Under the pieces are notes generated by a model. The model was not told the origin of the DNA. It did not search any database and saw only the letters and a program-made list of their open reading frames with translations. From NCBI GenBank assembly GCA_030625775.1, contig DAOUQC010000056.1:1-34547 (forward strand): a stretch of DNA of 34,547 nt, in the 5' to 3' direction. The number at the start of each line of letters is the position of its first letter. Within the stretch, counting starts at the first letter, position 1. Both the position numbers and the translations under genes were made by a program. Below are positions 23,760-30,562 of the stretch, piece by piece. The DNA is from Verrucomicrobiota bacterium (lineage in GTDB: Bacteria > Verrucomicrobiota > Verrucomicrobiia > Verrucomicrobiales > DEV007).

Positions 23760-25727
23760 TCAGTCCGACTCCTCCACCAATCGCACGCTCCCATCCGCCC
23801 CTACTTCCGCAAAATTCGCGAGCGGGTAAAACTTGTTCTTCTCGGTCAGGTAGGCCCAGGCACGGATTTTCATGGGCTGGCCGGTAGCGGGGAAATCGGG
23901 GATTTGAGAAAAATCCAGTACCTCACGCCAGTTTGACCAGGTGCCGGTCTCGAGCGATTTTTGCTCCCACAGGACGGTGAACTGGATGTCGATCCGGTGA
24001 CGGGTCGGTAGCTGGGTGCCGGCAAAATCGGCGAGGGCGATGATGCGGGGCGATTTCAGGCCGGGGTGCTCCATCGTGAGGACGACGGCGTCGGCCGGGC
24101 GGCTGGACGAGTGAAACAAAGTCGTGCCGCTCAATTCCCACGTGCCTTCGGCTTCGCCGAGTGTGACGGAATTCAGGATGCCTTTCGAGGGCGGCAGCGG
24201 GGTATTAGTGTGCTTGAAATCCTCGAGGTTGAGCGATTTCACGAGCGGCGGATCGAGCCAGCCGCGTTCGTCCAGGATCGGAGCGTATTTCTGCACCGAC
24301 GGCGGCAGGTGAGCGAGAATCCGGATCGGCTCAGGCGTGAAGTGCGCGATGAACTGCACCTGCGCTTGCGCTTGTTCGCGGGAAATGCGCCACAGTTCCA
24401 TCAGCCGTGCGCCGTAAATCCACGGCTGGATTTGCAGGGTGATCAGCACGGCAAACACCGCCACGCCGGACCACGACGGCAGCCGTTCGGTCCATTTTTT
24501 GCCCCGGCAAAACAGGACGCCGAGCGCGAGAAACGCGACCGGCAGGTAAAGCGTGACGCTCAGGATCCGCGGCACGGTCGCGCGCGCCTGGGCCAGGATT
24601 CCCACCCGGCCGAGGCTGAAGCCGATCGCGATCGCGACGACCGCTCCGCCGAGCGCGAGCCAGGGCAGAGCTTTCACCCAGGTCTCGTGGTCCCGCCGTT
24701 TCCACGCGACAAAAATCGCCCAGCCGCCAAACGCCACGAAACCGGCCAGCATCAGCGCGCCGACAGTTTTTCCGGGCGGGAAAGGATCGATCGCAAACTG
24801 CCTCACGGCCGGGCCGCTCAGCGTGGTCAGGAAAAATTCGCGGAGGTCGGCAGCGGTGGCGACTTCGCGGCCGCCATCATCGACGTCCAATCCGAGAAAC
24901 CGTTTCAAATTCCAGACCAGCGGCGTGTCCTCCGTTCCGCGTGGGACATAGGAAAAATCGGAATCCGGGGTGTATTCAACCGTGAAATACGGGATCAAAA
25001 TCGCCGCAGTCAGCGCAGCAAATGCGGCAAGAAAAGCGGGCTTTTTCCCGAAGCCGGGCAGGAGCAACGCGAGGAAAAACACGGCCGGCCAGATGAACAG
25101 CCCGTGCGAAAAACTGTGCGTCCCGACAATCGCAAGGGCACCTGCGAGCAGCCATTTTTTCCACCACGCCCACGGCTGGATCGTCGCCCAGAGCGCCCAG
25201 ACGAGGCAGGCCATCGGCATCAAAAACGCAGTCTGGTAAGCCCACAGCCAGTTGTCATACTGCATCGGCGAGAAAATCCAGAGATTGCACAAAAACGCCG
25301 CGCCAGGGCCCCACGTGTTCTCGCCGAGGGTTGCCCGCGCGAGTTTCCAGATCCCGATTGCGGCCGCGACACCGAACCCGAAGCTGGCCATCATTTCCCA
25401 GCGCAAATCGCCGTCGCCGAGGTGGCCGAGCGCGATCATGAGCAGTCGCGGGAATACCATCCGGTGATCGATGTGCGGCGCGTACAGTTCAGCAAACGTG
25501 ATCGGTCCGTCGAACAGCGCGGTCCGTTCCCAGCCGTCGTAAACCGGAATGTTCACCCCGTTCTTCCCGATCAAAATCGCCAGCACGATCGCCGGCGAAA
25601 ACGCGATCGCGATCGGGAGCAGAGACGGAAGTCGGGCAAGAACCCGTTTCTGCCCCCCCCCAACCCCGGGCTGAGGGGAAGAACGGGCGGGTGGGCGAAA
25701 AAGCAAATTCCTAGCAGTTATAAACAT
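23760..25727 (-). CDS. Polytopic membrane protein, GT-C glycosyltransferase-like (G+C-rich)
   Basis: 655 residues if started at the ATG at 25727. The protein has roughly ten or more membrane helices over the first ~450 residues (e.g. LLPIAIAFSPAIVLAILIG, then a loop with VYDGWE and HIDHRMVFPRLL), followed by a ~200-residue soluble C-terminal part (KFYPLANFAEVGADGS near the end). An acidic loop after the first helix and the helix-rich layout fit GT-C-type glycosyltransferases using lipid-linked sugars, but no family motif is firm. Third codon positions are overwhelmingly G/C, unlike every neighbour, which points to transfer. The N-terminal ~27 residues are read through dispersed-element copy 4 and a run of C, so the native start may be lost or shifted. 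It converges with the giant gene. Confidence 0.65.
   Translation of the reverse strand: MFITARNLLFRPPARSSPQPGVGGGQKRVLARLPSLLPIAIAFSPAIVLAILIGKNGVNIPVYDGWERTALFDGPITFAELYAPHIDHRMVFPRLLMIALGHLGDGDLRWEMMASFGFGVAAAIGIWKLARATLGENTWGPGAAFLCNLWIFSPMQYDNWLWAYQTAFLMPMACLVWALWATIQPWAWWKKWLLAGALAIVGTHSFSHGLFIWPAVFFLALLLPGFGKKPAFLAAFAALTAAILIPYFTVEYTPDSDFSYVPRGTEDTPLVWNLKRFLGLDVDDGGREVATAADLREFFLTTLSGPAVRQFAIDPFPPGKTVGALMLAGFVAFGGWAIFVAWKRRDHETWVKALPWLALGGAVVAIAIGFSLGRVGILAQARATVPRILSVTLYLPVAFLALGVLFCRGKKWTERLPSWSGVAVFAVLITLQIQPWIYGARLMELWRISREQAQAQVQFIAHFTPEPIRILAHLPPSVQKYAPILDERGWLDPPLVKSLNLEDFKHTNTPLPPSKGILNSVTLGEAEGTWELSGTTLFHSSSRPADAVVLTMEHPGLKSPRIIALADFAGTQLPTRHRIDIQFTVLWEQKSLETGTWSNWREVLDFSQIPDFPATGQPMKIRAWAYLTEKNKFYPLANFAEVGADGSVRLVEESD
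25660..25718 (+). repeat. Dispersed directional element, copy 4
   Basis: CCAACCCCGG is followed 38 bp later by AAGCAAATTCCTAGCAGT within an A-run; the last block is identical to copy 1. It lies 27 bp upstream of the orphan signal-peptide ORF at 25746, in the same direction as the other copies. It also overlaps the 5' end of the leftward membrane-protein gene. Confidence 0.7.
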
Positions 25728-25745
25728 CTCCTCTCAAATTAACTT

Positions 25746-25877
25746 ATGATAAAAAGAGGGTATATTGCGCTAATTTTATCACTTCTACTATTTTTATCCT
25801 TAGCACATTCACAAAACTTTGATAATTTAGATCAAACTAGCACAAGCTCATTTGACATCTCAAACACAGAAAGTTGA
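25746..25877 (+). pseudogene. Orphan 43-codon ORF: signal peptide of a lost secreted protein
   Basis: Encodes MIKRGYIALILSLLLFLSLA followed by HSQNFDNLDQ and a Ser/Thr-rich end, then stops. The first ~22 residues are a textbook Sec signal peptide with a likely cleavage after AHSQ. The DNA is A+T-rich, in sharp contrast to the G+C-rich gene on its left. It ends just where sequence of the resolvase/IS3 region begins, so it is probably the 5' stub of a secreted-protein gene cut by that insertion or deletion. A real 43-residue secreted peptide is the alternative. Confidence 0.45.
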
Positions 25878-25880
25878 GCT

Positions 25881-26597
25881 GATGAACTGAATACCCTTTT
25901 TGGGCCACTTTAGGTGCTAGGTTTCCAGAGCCGTTTCTTGTTCTGGTTAAGCTGGCATTGATCGGAACGCAGGCGTAGCCGGAGCGGAGATCAATGCCAA
26001 TCGTTCATAGTTTGTAGCACACTCATCCGGGCTTTGGAAGCCCAAGTTACTGTGCGGGTGTATGCGGTTGTATAAGCGGCGCCATTCCTCAATAACAACA
26101 CGTGCCTCAGTCACGCTCGGGAACAGTTCCCGATTCAGGCATTCGTCCCTCAAGCGATTGTGAAAGCTCTCCACTTGTCCGTTTTGCCATGGGCTTCCGG
26201 GATCGATATAGATGGCTGCAAACGCAGCTTGAACATGAAGCATAAAGCGATCCTTCGTCGGCATATCGACAGCTAAGAACTCTACTCCGCTTTCCATGAG
26301 TCCAGATATGAAATGGACATTGCGGGCAAGCCTGTCGAGCGTGGCTATCACCAAAGTAGCTTTCTTCTTTTTACATAGCGCCAAGGCTTCCAGCAGTTGA
26401 GGCCTATCCGACTTCTTGCCTGTTTCTACTTCCACGAACTCTCCAATAATTTTGCCTTGTTTATGTGTAAGGAACCTTTCGACTGCTGATCGTTGGGCCA
26501 ATAAACCTAGCTGGCTTATTCCTTGTCGTTGCGTGCTTACTCGATAGTAGGTTACCGCAAGGGTTTTAGTTTTTTCTCGAGGAGTTGCATCTGTCAT
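25881..26597 (-). mobile_element. Remnant of an IS3-family element joined to a serine-resolvase gene
   Basis: The hybrid gene and its 3' flank carry IS3-type sequence. TGAACTGAATACCC at about 25881 looks like an IS3-type terminal end, but no inverted partner was found near 26600-26690. Only the downstream part of the IS is left, so the element should not move by itself. Boundaries are approximate. Confidence 0.4.
25947..26597 (-). CDS. Serine-resolvase N-terminus fused in frame to IS3 transposase C-terminus
   Basis: 216 residues. Residues ~13-127 match the catalytic domain of serine recombinases: YYRVSTQRQG with the nucleophile S21, then ATLDRLARN with R89 and R92, then FMLHVQAAFA. Where a resolvase would continue into its long helix and DNA-binding domain, the sequence switches at about residue 128 to the end of an IS3-type OrfB integrase core (YIDPGSPWQNGQVESFHNRL, then EEWRRLYNRIHPHSNLGFQSP). 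Only the last catalytic glutamate (E143) of the D-D-E triad remains, so transposase activity is very unlikely, and resolvase activity is doubtful without its own DNA-binding part. The frame is intact across the joint. It may be a deletion product, an assembly chimera or, less likely, a domesticated hybrid. Confidence 0.75.
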   Translation of the reverse strand: MTDATPREKTKTLAVTYYRVSTQRQGISQLGLLAQRSAVERFLTHKQGKIIGEFVEVETGKKSDRPQLLEALALCKKKKATLVIATLDRLARNVHFISGLMESGVEFLAVDMPTKDRFMLHVQAAFAAIYIDPGSPWQNGQVESFHNRLRDECLNRELFPSVTEARVVIEEWRRLYNRIHPHSNLGFQSPDECATNYERLALISAPATPAFRSMPA

Positions 26598-26726
26598 TTA
26601 GGAATATAACATGACCCCCTTCCGTGTACAATGTTACCAGGTGAACCAAGGCTGAAATGGTAAAGGATGGGCGCGACTGGAGCCGTCCAAGCGAATGAAC
26701 TTTCTTATTCCCAGGATCTTTTGGGT

Positions 26727-26740
26727 GGCGTTTTTACGCC
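26727..26740 (+). terminator. Weak terminator-like hairpin
   Basis: GGCGT-TTTT-ACGCC forms a 5-bp stem with a 4-base loop. T-rich sequence follows after a few bases (TCTTTTTGG), so termination is possible but weak. No intact rightward gene feeds into it. Confidence 0.3.
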
Positions 26741-26785
26741 TCCGATCTTTTTGGACTTTTTTTCTAAAAGCCCTATTTTCGAGGG

Positions 26786-26929
26786 ATGAAGCTCTTCCTA
26801 TCCCTCTTTTGCGGTGCCGCTCTGACAGGATTCACCCAGGATTTGTCTGCCACCCCGGATGTTGCCAAGCAATGGCAAGTGTATGACGGATATCAAGCAG
26901 AGGGTGATGAGAGGGGAGATGATTGTTGA
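26786..26929 (+). pseudogene. Orphan 47-codon ORF: signal peptide plus short mature stub
   Basis: Encodes MKLFLSLFCGAALTGFTQDL, then SATPDVAKQWQVYDGYQAEG and a short acidic end. It starts like a secreted PVC protein and then stops. The KQWQVYDG stretch distantly recalls the start of some ThuA-like proteins, a weak guess. GAGGG sits directly against the ATG, too close for a normal SD. Probably the 5' stub of a lost gene beside the disturbed IS region. Confidence 0.35.
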
Positions 26930-26941
26930 GTGATCAAAATA

Positions 26942-26958
26942 GTGAAAAACTTTTTCAC
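26942..26958. promoter_or_regulatory. 17-bp palindrome upstream of the esterase
   Basis: GTGAAAAACTTTTTCAC is a perfect palindrome around a central C, 48 bp before the esterase ATG. Its position and symmetry suit a dimeric repressor site. No other copy was noticed in the window. Confidence 0.4.
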
Positions 26959-27006
26959 AACATAAGATCCGCCCGAGGGTTTTACTTCTGAACCAAAAAA
27001 TCCCAT

Positions 27007-27903
27007 ATGAAATCATTACTGACTTTATTAATTGCTGCCCTGGCCTGCACTTCTCATGCCGGTGAGCGCAAATCCCGGACTGATGTCGCTTACGGTGAAC
27101 ATAAAGCGCAACAACTCGATGTGTATTGGGACTCCGATTTCAAAAGCGCACCGATCGTAGTAAACATCCACGGGGGAGGATGGCAGAATGGCGACAAGTC
27201 CAGCTTCGGCAATGCCGGTTTCCGGAATTTGTATGTCAATGAACTGGGCTGTGTTCTGGTCTCGCCCAACTATCGAATGATAGGCGACCTGGTGGAAGGT
27301 AAGATCACCAAAGCGACACGTGGCAAGTCTGCCGGCAAGGTTGATGCAATGATGAGTGATGTGGCCAGTGCGGTTGCATTCGTCCAGAGAAATGCAGCCA
27401 GATTTGGAGCAGATCCACAACGAGTGATCGTTTGTGGAGGTTCAGCTGGCGGTCATCTCAGTGCTGTGCTGGCCTACTGCAATTCCCGCGATTGGCTCGA
27501 AGGCACCAAGTATGCCGGGGACAAATTAAATATTGTCGGGTGGTTTGGAGATTGCGGGCCTGTCGACAAAACTCTCAACCCGCAAATCCCCTTCCTGGAT
27601 GACGCCATTCCGATATTGAATGTTGATAAAAAAGATCCGCCGGCATTTATGATCTATGGAACCAAGGATGGTTTGGTGCCCCTTGAGAATGGCACAAAAT
27701 TTCAAAAAGCCCTCAACGAAGCAGGGGTCTGGAATCAGGTAATGATTGTTGAGGGGGGAAGGCACGTAGTGGGCAAGCGGGTGGTGAATTACGAGCCCAT
27801 GAAAAAACCATTCGCGGCATTTTTAAAATTTGTCACGGGTGAAGGTGAGGCACCGCCATCGGGCAAAATCATTAAAGTTCCCAATCCAACGCGGGCTCGC
27901 TAG
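27007..27903 (+). CDS. Secreted alpha/beta hydrolase (BD-FAE / esterase-lipase type)
   Basis: 298 residues with a signal peptide (about 1-19, LAC-TSHA). The hydrolase fold shows the oxyanion-hole motif HGGGW at 55-59, the nucleophile S146 in GGSAGGH, the acid D221 in YGTKDGLVP and the base H253 in GGRHVV, so the triad is complete. Related proteins deacetylate or de-esterify polysaccharides (feruloyl or acetyl-xylan esterases) or act as carboxylesterases; the substrate here is open. It would fit removal of acetyl or acyl groups from the glycan targeted by the sulfatases. It converges with the sulfatase at 27923, 19 bp apart, and is preceded by a 17-bp palindrome that may regulate it. Confidence 0.88.
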   Translation: MKSLLTLLIAALACTSHAGERKSRTDVAYGEHKAQQLDVYWDSDFKSAPIVVNIHGGGWQNGDKSSFGNAGFRNLYVNELGCVLVSPNYRMIGDLVEGKITKATRGKSAGKVDAMMSDVASAVAFVQRNAARFGADPQRVIVCGGSAGGHLSAVLAYCNSRDWLEGTKYAGDKLNIVGWFGDCGPVDKTLNPQIPFLDDAIPILNVDKKDPPAFMIYGTKDGLVPLENGTKFQKALNEAGVWNQVMIVEGGRHVVGKRVVNYEPMKKPFAAFLKFVTGEGEAPPSGKIIKVPNPTRAR

Positions 27904-27922
27904 TCTGGCTTATCGGCAAAAT

Positions 27923-29557
27923 TCATTTCGCCTTTTTTGCATCAGCGGCTTTTTTCCTGGCGATGCCTGCCTTGCGTATGCTTTCTGAATGATAACGCAT
28001 ATTCAAGTTGCTTAGATCCTGTTTTTGAATGGCAGGCACATCATACTGCTTGCGCAGTGTATCAAGTTCACGATGCAGTCGCTTGCTGATTTTGGTGTAA
28101 TCAGGATGGCCATACATGCTTTTCATTTCCTTTGGATCTGACTTCATGTCGTAGAGTTCCCATTCATCGACGTCGTAATACCGCATCAGTTTGTATCGAC
28201 CGTCATAGACACCTTCGTGTCGTTGCACCATGTGCCAGCCGGGATATTCGTAATAATGATAATAATGACTGCTTCTCCAGTCTGCAGGTTTAGCACCTTT
28301 GAAAATAGGCACCAGACTGGCTCCTTGCATGTCTTTGGGGATCTTCGCTCCTGCCAGGTCGAGAAAGGTTTCGGCAAAATCGAGATTTGAAACCAGGTCC
28401 TGACTGATACTGCCTGGTTTGATTTTACCAGGCCAGCTGACGAGCAGGGGAGTTCGATAGGACTCATCGAACATGAAGCGCTTGTCGAACCAGCCATGCT
28501 CACCGAGGTAAAAACCCTGGTCACTGGAATAAATGAATACGGTATTTTCAGAGAGTCCGTTTTTTGTCAGATAATCCTGAAGTTCTCCGATGCTGTCATC
28601 GACGGATTTCACGCAACGCAGGTAGTCCTTCATGTATCGCTGGTATTTCCAACGGGTGAGCTCTTTCCCTTTCAACTTGGCGGCAAGAAAGGCGTCATTT
28701 TTTTTCTGATAAGCGGCGTCCCACATCGCTGCCTGCTCAGAGTTCAACCTGCCATATCCTCTCTTCATGAAGTTTCCGGTGACGTCTTTTTCTTTCACTT
28801 TGAGGTCGCGACCGAGGGTCATCGTTTTTTCGATTGTCATGTCCTGATCTCGTGCTGCAGTTCCTCGTCCAGTATAATCATCGAACAAGGTTTCCGGCTC
28901 AGGGATTTCCACATCATCAAAAAGGGTGAGGTATTTTGGTGCCGGATCCCACGCTCGATGCGGGGCTTTGTGTTGCACCATCAATATAAAGGGTTTGTCC
29001 TTGTTTCGCCCATCAAGCCATTCTTTTGCTTTATTGGTTACGATCTCAGTGACGTATCCCGTTTCACGATGTTTGCCTTCTTTGTTGATAAAATCCGGAT
29101 TGTAATAACTGCCCTGTCCGGGAAGGATTTCCCAGTGATCAAATCCTGTCGGTTTGCCGCCTAGATGCCATTTACCAATGATAGCTGTTTGATACCCGGC
29201 CTTTTGAAGAAGTTTAGGAAAAGTCTGTTGGGTGCCATCAAAGACAGTGGCTTCGTTGGTGTAGAATCCGTTTTTATGGCTGTACTTTCCGGTTAAAATA
29301 GTGGCCCGGCTGGGCCCGCAAATCGAGTTGGTGACCATGCAGCGGTTGAATCGCATTCCCTGTTCGGCTATGCGATCCAGATTAGGTGTAGGGGCGACCT
29401 TGGCCAGTCTCCCTCCATAAGCGCTGATCGCCTGGGTTGCGTGATCATCGGAAAATACAAACACAATATTGGGGCGAGTTTCCCCATAACTGACGGTTGC
29501 CAATGTGGTGATCGTTGATACAAGACAGAGTAATGATTTGAGCCAAATAGTTTTCAT
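27923..29557 (-). CDS. Type-I sulfatase, N-acetylglucosamine-6-sulfatase-like
   Basis: 544-residue exported sulfatase. The signal peptide covers about 1-25; [17 protein letters not shown] has D37/D38; C80 in [13 protein letters not shown] is the formylglycine site; GKWHLGG gives the lysine and histidine; [14 protein letters not shown] is the last metal motif, with glutamine where other members have histidine or asparagine. The C-terminal [19 protein letters not shown] block is characteristic of the S1_11-like group that includes N-acetylglucosamine-6-O-sulfatases, so a 6-O-sulfated hexosamine is plausible. The protein ends in an alanine/lysine tail ([12 protein letters not shown]). It is the last gene of the leftward trio, 30 bp after the isomerase-like gene. 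Confidence 0.93.
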   Translation of the reverse strand: MKTIWLKSLLCLVSTITTLATVSYGETRPNIVFVFSDDHATQAISAYGGRLAKVAPTPNLDRIAEQGMRFNRCMVTNSICGPSRATILTGKYSHKNGFYTNEATVFDGTQQTFPKLLQKAGYQTAIIGKWHLGGKPTGFDHWEILPGQGSYYNPDFINKEGKHRETGYVTEIVTNKAKEWLDGRNKDKPFILMVQHKAPHRAWDPAPKYLTLFDDVEIPEPETLFDDYTGRGTAARDQDMTIEKTMTLGRDLKVKEKDVTGNFMKRGYGRLNSEQAAMWDAAYQKKNDAFLAAKLKGKELTRWKYQRYMKDYLRCVKSVDDSIGELQDYLTKNGLSENTVFIYSSDQGFYLGEHGWFDKRFMFDESYRTPLLVSWPGKIKPGSISQDLVSNLDFAETFLDLAGAKIPKDMQGASLVPIFKGAKPADWRSSHYYHYYEYPGWHMVQRHEGVYDGRYKLMRYYDVDEWELYDMKSDPKEMKSMYGHPDYTKISKRLHRELDTLRKQYDVPAIQKQDLSNLNMRYHSESIRKAGIARKKAADAKKAK

Positions 29558-29587
29558 GATTGTTTATTTTTGTTCGGGGTGCCGATT

Positions 29588-30487
29588 TCAGCCAAGTTCA
29601 GCCATCACCTTTTCGATTAGATCTTTAGTTTTATTGATTCCCTGAATGGGGTCAATATGATGCCCTTCAAATTCAATGCCGATGTAACCCCTGTATCCGC
29701 TGTCTTTCACGATCTTCAACATGCGGCGATAATCCACATTGGATTCATTGCCTTTAGAGTCAAAGCTCTTTGCTTTTGCGCAAACGATTTTGGCCCAGGG
29801 CATCATCTCTTCAACCCCTTTATAGGGATCATAGTCGGTGAAGTTTTGGAAGTCAGGCAGAGTGCCGCAGTTTTTGAGATCGACTGTTTTCATCAGGTCT
29901 GCAACCCAGGTTCCTGTGCTTGAATGCCCGCCGTGGTTCTCAATGACGATAGACAAATCAAATTCATCTCCTGCAATTGCGCTCAATGCGCGCAATCCTG
30001 CGGCCGCATGTTTTTTCTGTTCAAGAGGATCGCCTTTTGAGCGAACATCGACACGAATGCAAATTCCGCCGAGAGTTTTCATGGCTTCGAGCCAGGGGCG
30101 ATAACCCTCAATGGCAGCATCACGGATTTTTTTATCCGGGGAATCGAGCGCGTATTTGCTACGACAGAGAATCATTGTGTTTATCGCACCAAGATCATCG
30201 GTTCGCTTGCGGAGATTTTTGAAAAACTTTTGCTTACCCGCTTTTTCCTCCATGTGCCCGTTAAAGTATTCAAGCGCTTTGATGCCTGTTCCATCGACCA
30301 CCGTTTTTGGGTAATCAATGATCTTCAGCTTCCCTGCACGAAGCTGGTGATTGAAGCTGTATTGTTGAACGGCTAACTTGAGCCATGGTGATTGGCTTGG
30401 AGCAGCTCGTAGATTCGTAAACCCGACGGGCAGGGTGGCAATACCCGCTCCGAGAGCGAGTTGTTTTAGGGATTGGCGTCTATTCAT
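29588..30487 (-). CDS. Tat-exported sugar isomerase/epimerase-like TIM-barrel protein
   Basis: 299 residues. The N terminus is a twin-arginine signal (MNRRQSLKQLALGAGIATLP), so the folded protein is exported. The rest matches the xylose-isomerase-like / AP-endonuclease-2 TIM barrel: E183 in VIENHGG, D212 in LPDFQNF and E272/E274 in IGIEFEG are candidate metal ligands. The usual HxKD segment reads CAKAKSFD, so one common ligand may be missing or replaced. PVC genomes carry many exported members, some of which act on oxidised (3-keto) sugars or epimerise inositols; the reaction here is not known. It sits between two sulfatases, 75 bp after the first and 30 bp before the second, probably in one transcript. 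Confidence 0.82.
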   Translation of the reverse strand: MNRRQSLKQLALGAGIATLPVGFTNLRAAPSQSPWLKLAVQQYSFNHQLRAGKLKIIDYPKTVVDGTGIKALEYFNGHMEEKAGKQKFFKNLRKRTDDLGAINTMILCRSKYALDSPDKKIRDAAIEGYRPWLEAMKTLGGICIRVDVRSKGDPLEQKKHAAAGLRALSAIAGDEFDLSIVIENHGGHSSTGTWVADLMKTVDLKNCGTLPDFQNFTDYDPYKGVEEMMPWAKIVCAKAKSFDSKGNESNVDYRRMLKIVKDSGYRGYIGIEFEGHHIDPIQGINKTKDLIEKVMAELG

Positions 30488-30562
30488 TGGTCATTTATTT
30501 GTCAGCAAAGCGTAGTAAACGAGATTTAAAATGGCTGGGAATGGCTCAAAAAAATTGTGTTC

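Larger units (their letters stand above)
26598..27006. other. Gap with gene debris and a palindrome upstream of the esterase
   Basis: About 410 bp between the hybrid recombinase and the esterase. It contains a terminator-like hairpin (26727-26740), an orphan signal-peptide ORF (26786-26929) and a 17-bp palindrome (26942-26958). Otherwise nothing recognisable; it reads like decayed coding DNA. Confidence 0.5.

Noticed and set aside
7445-25718. Integron attC interpretation of the dispersed element
   Set aside because: The length and cassette-like layout invite it, but the paired RYYYAAC / GTTRRRY core sites are not present in all copies, and no integron integrase is in the window. Kept only as an open recombination-site hypothesis.
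24066-25742. 558-codon open frame on the + strand opposite the membrane-protein gene
   Set aside because: Its protein is an Arg/Glu/Gln/His-rich sequence without domains, as expected from the antisense of very G+C-rich coding DNA; the minus-strand frame has clear membrane helices.
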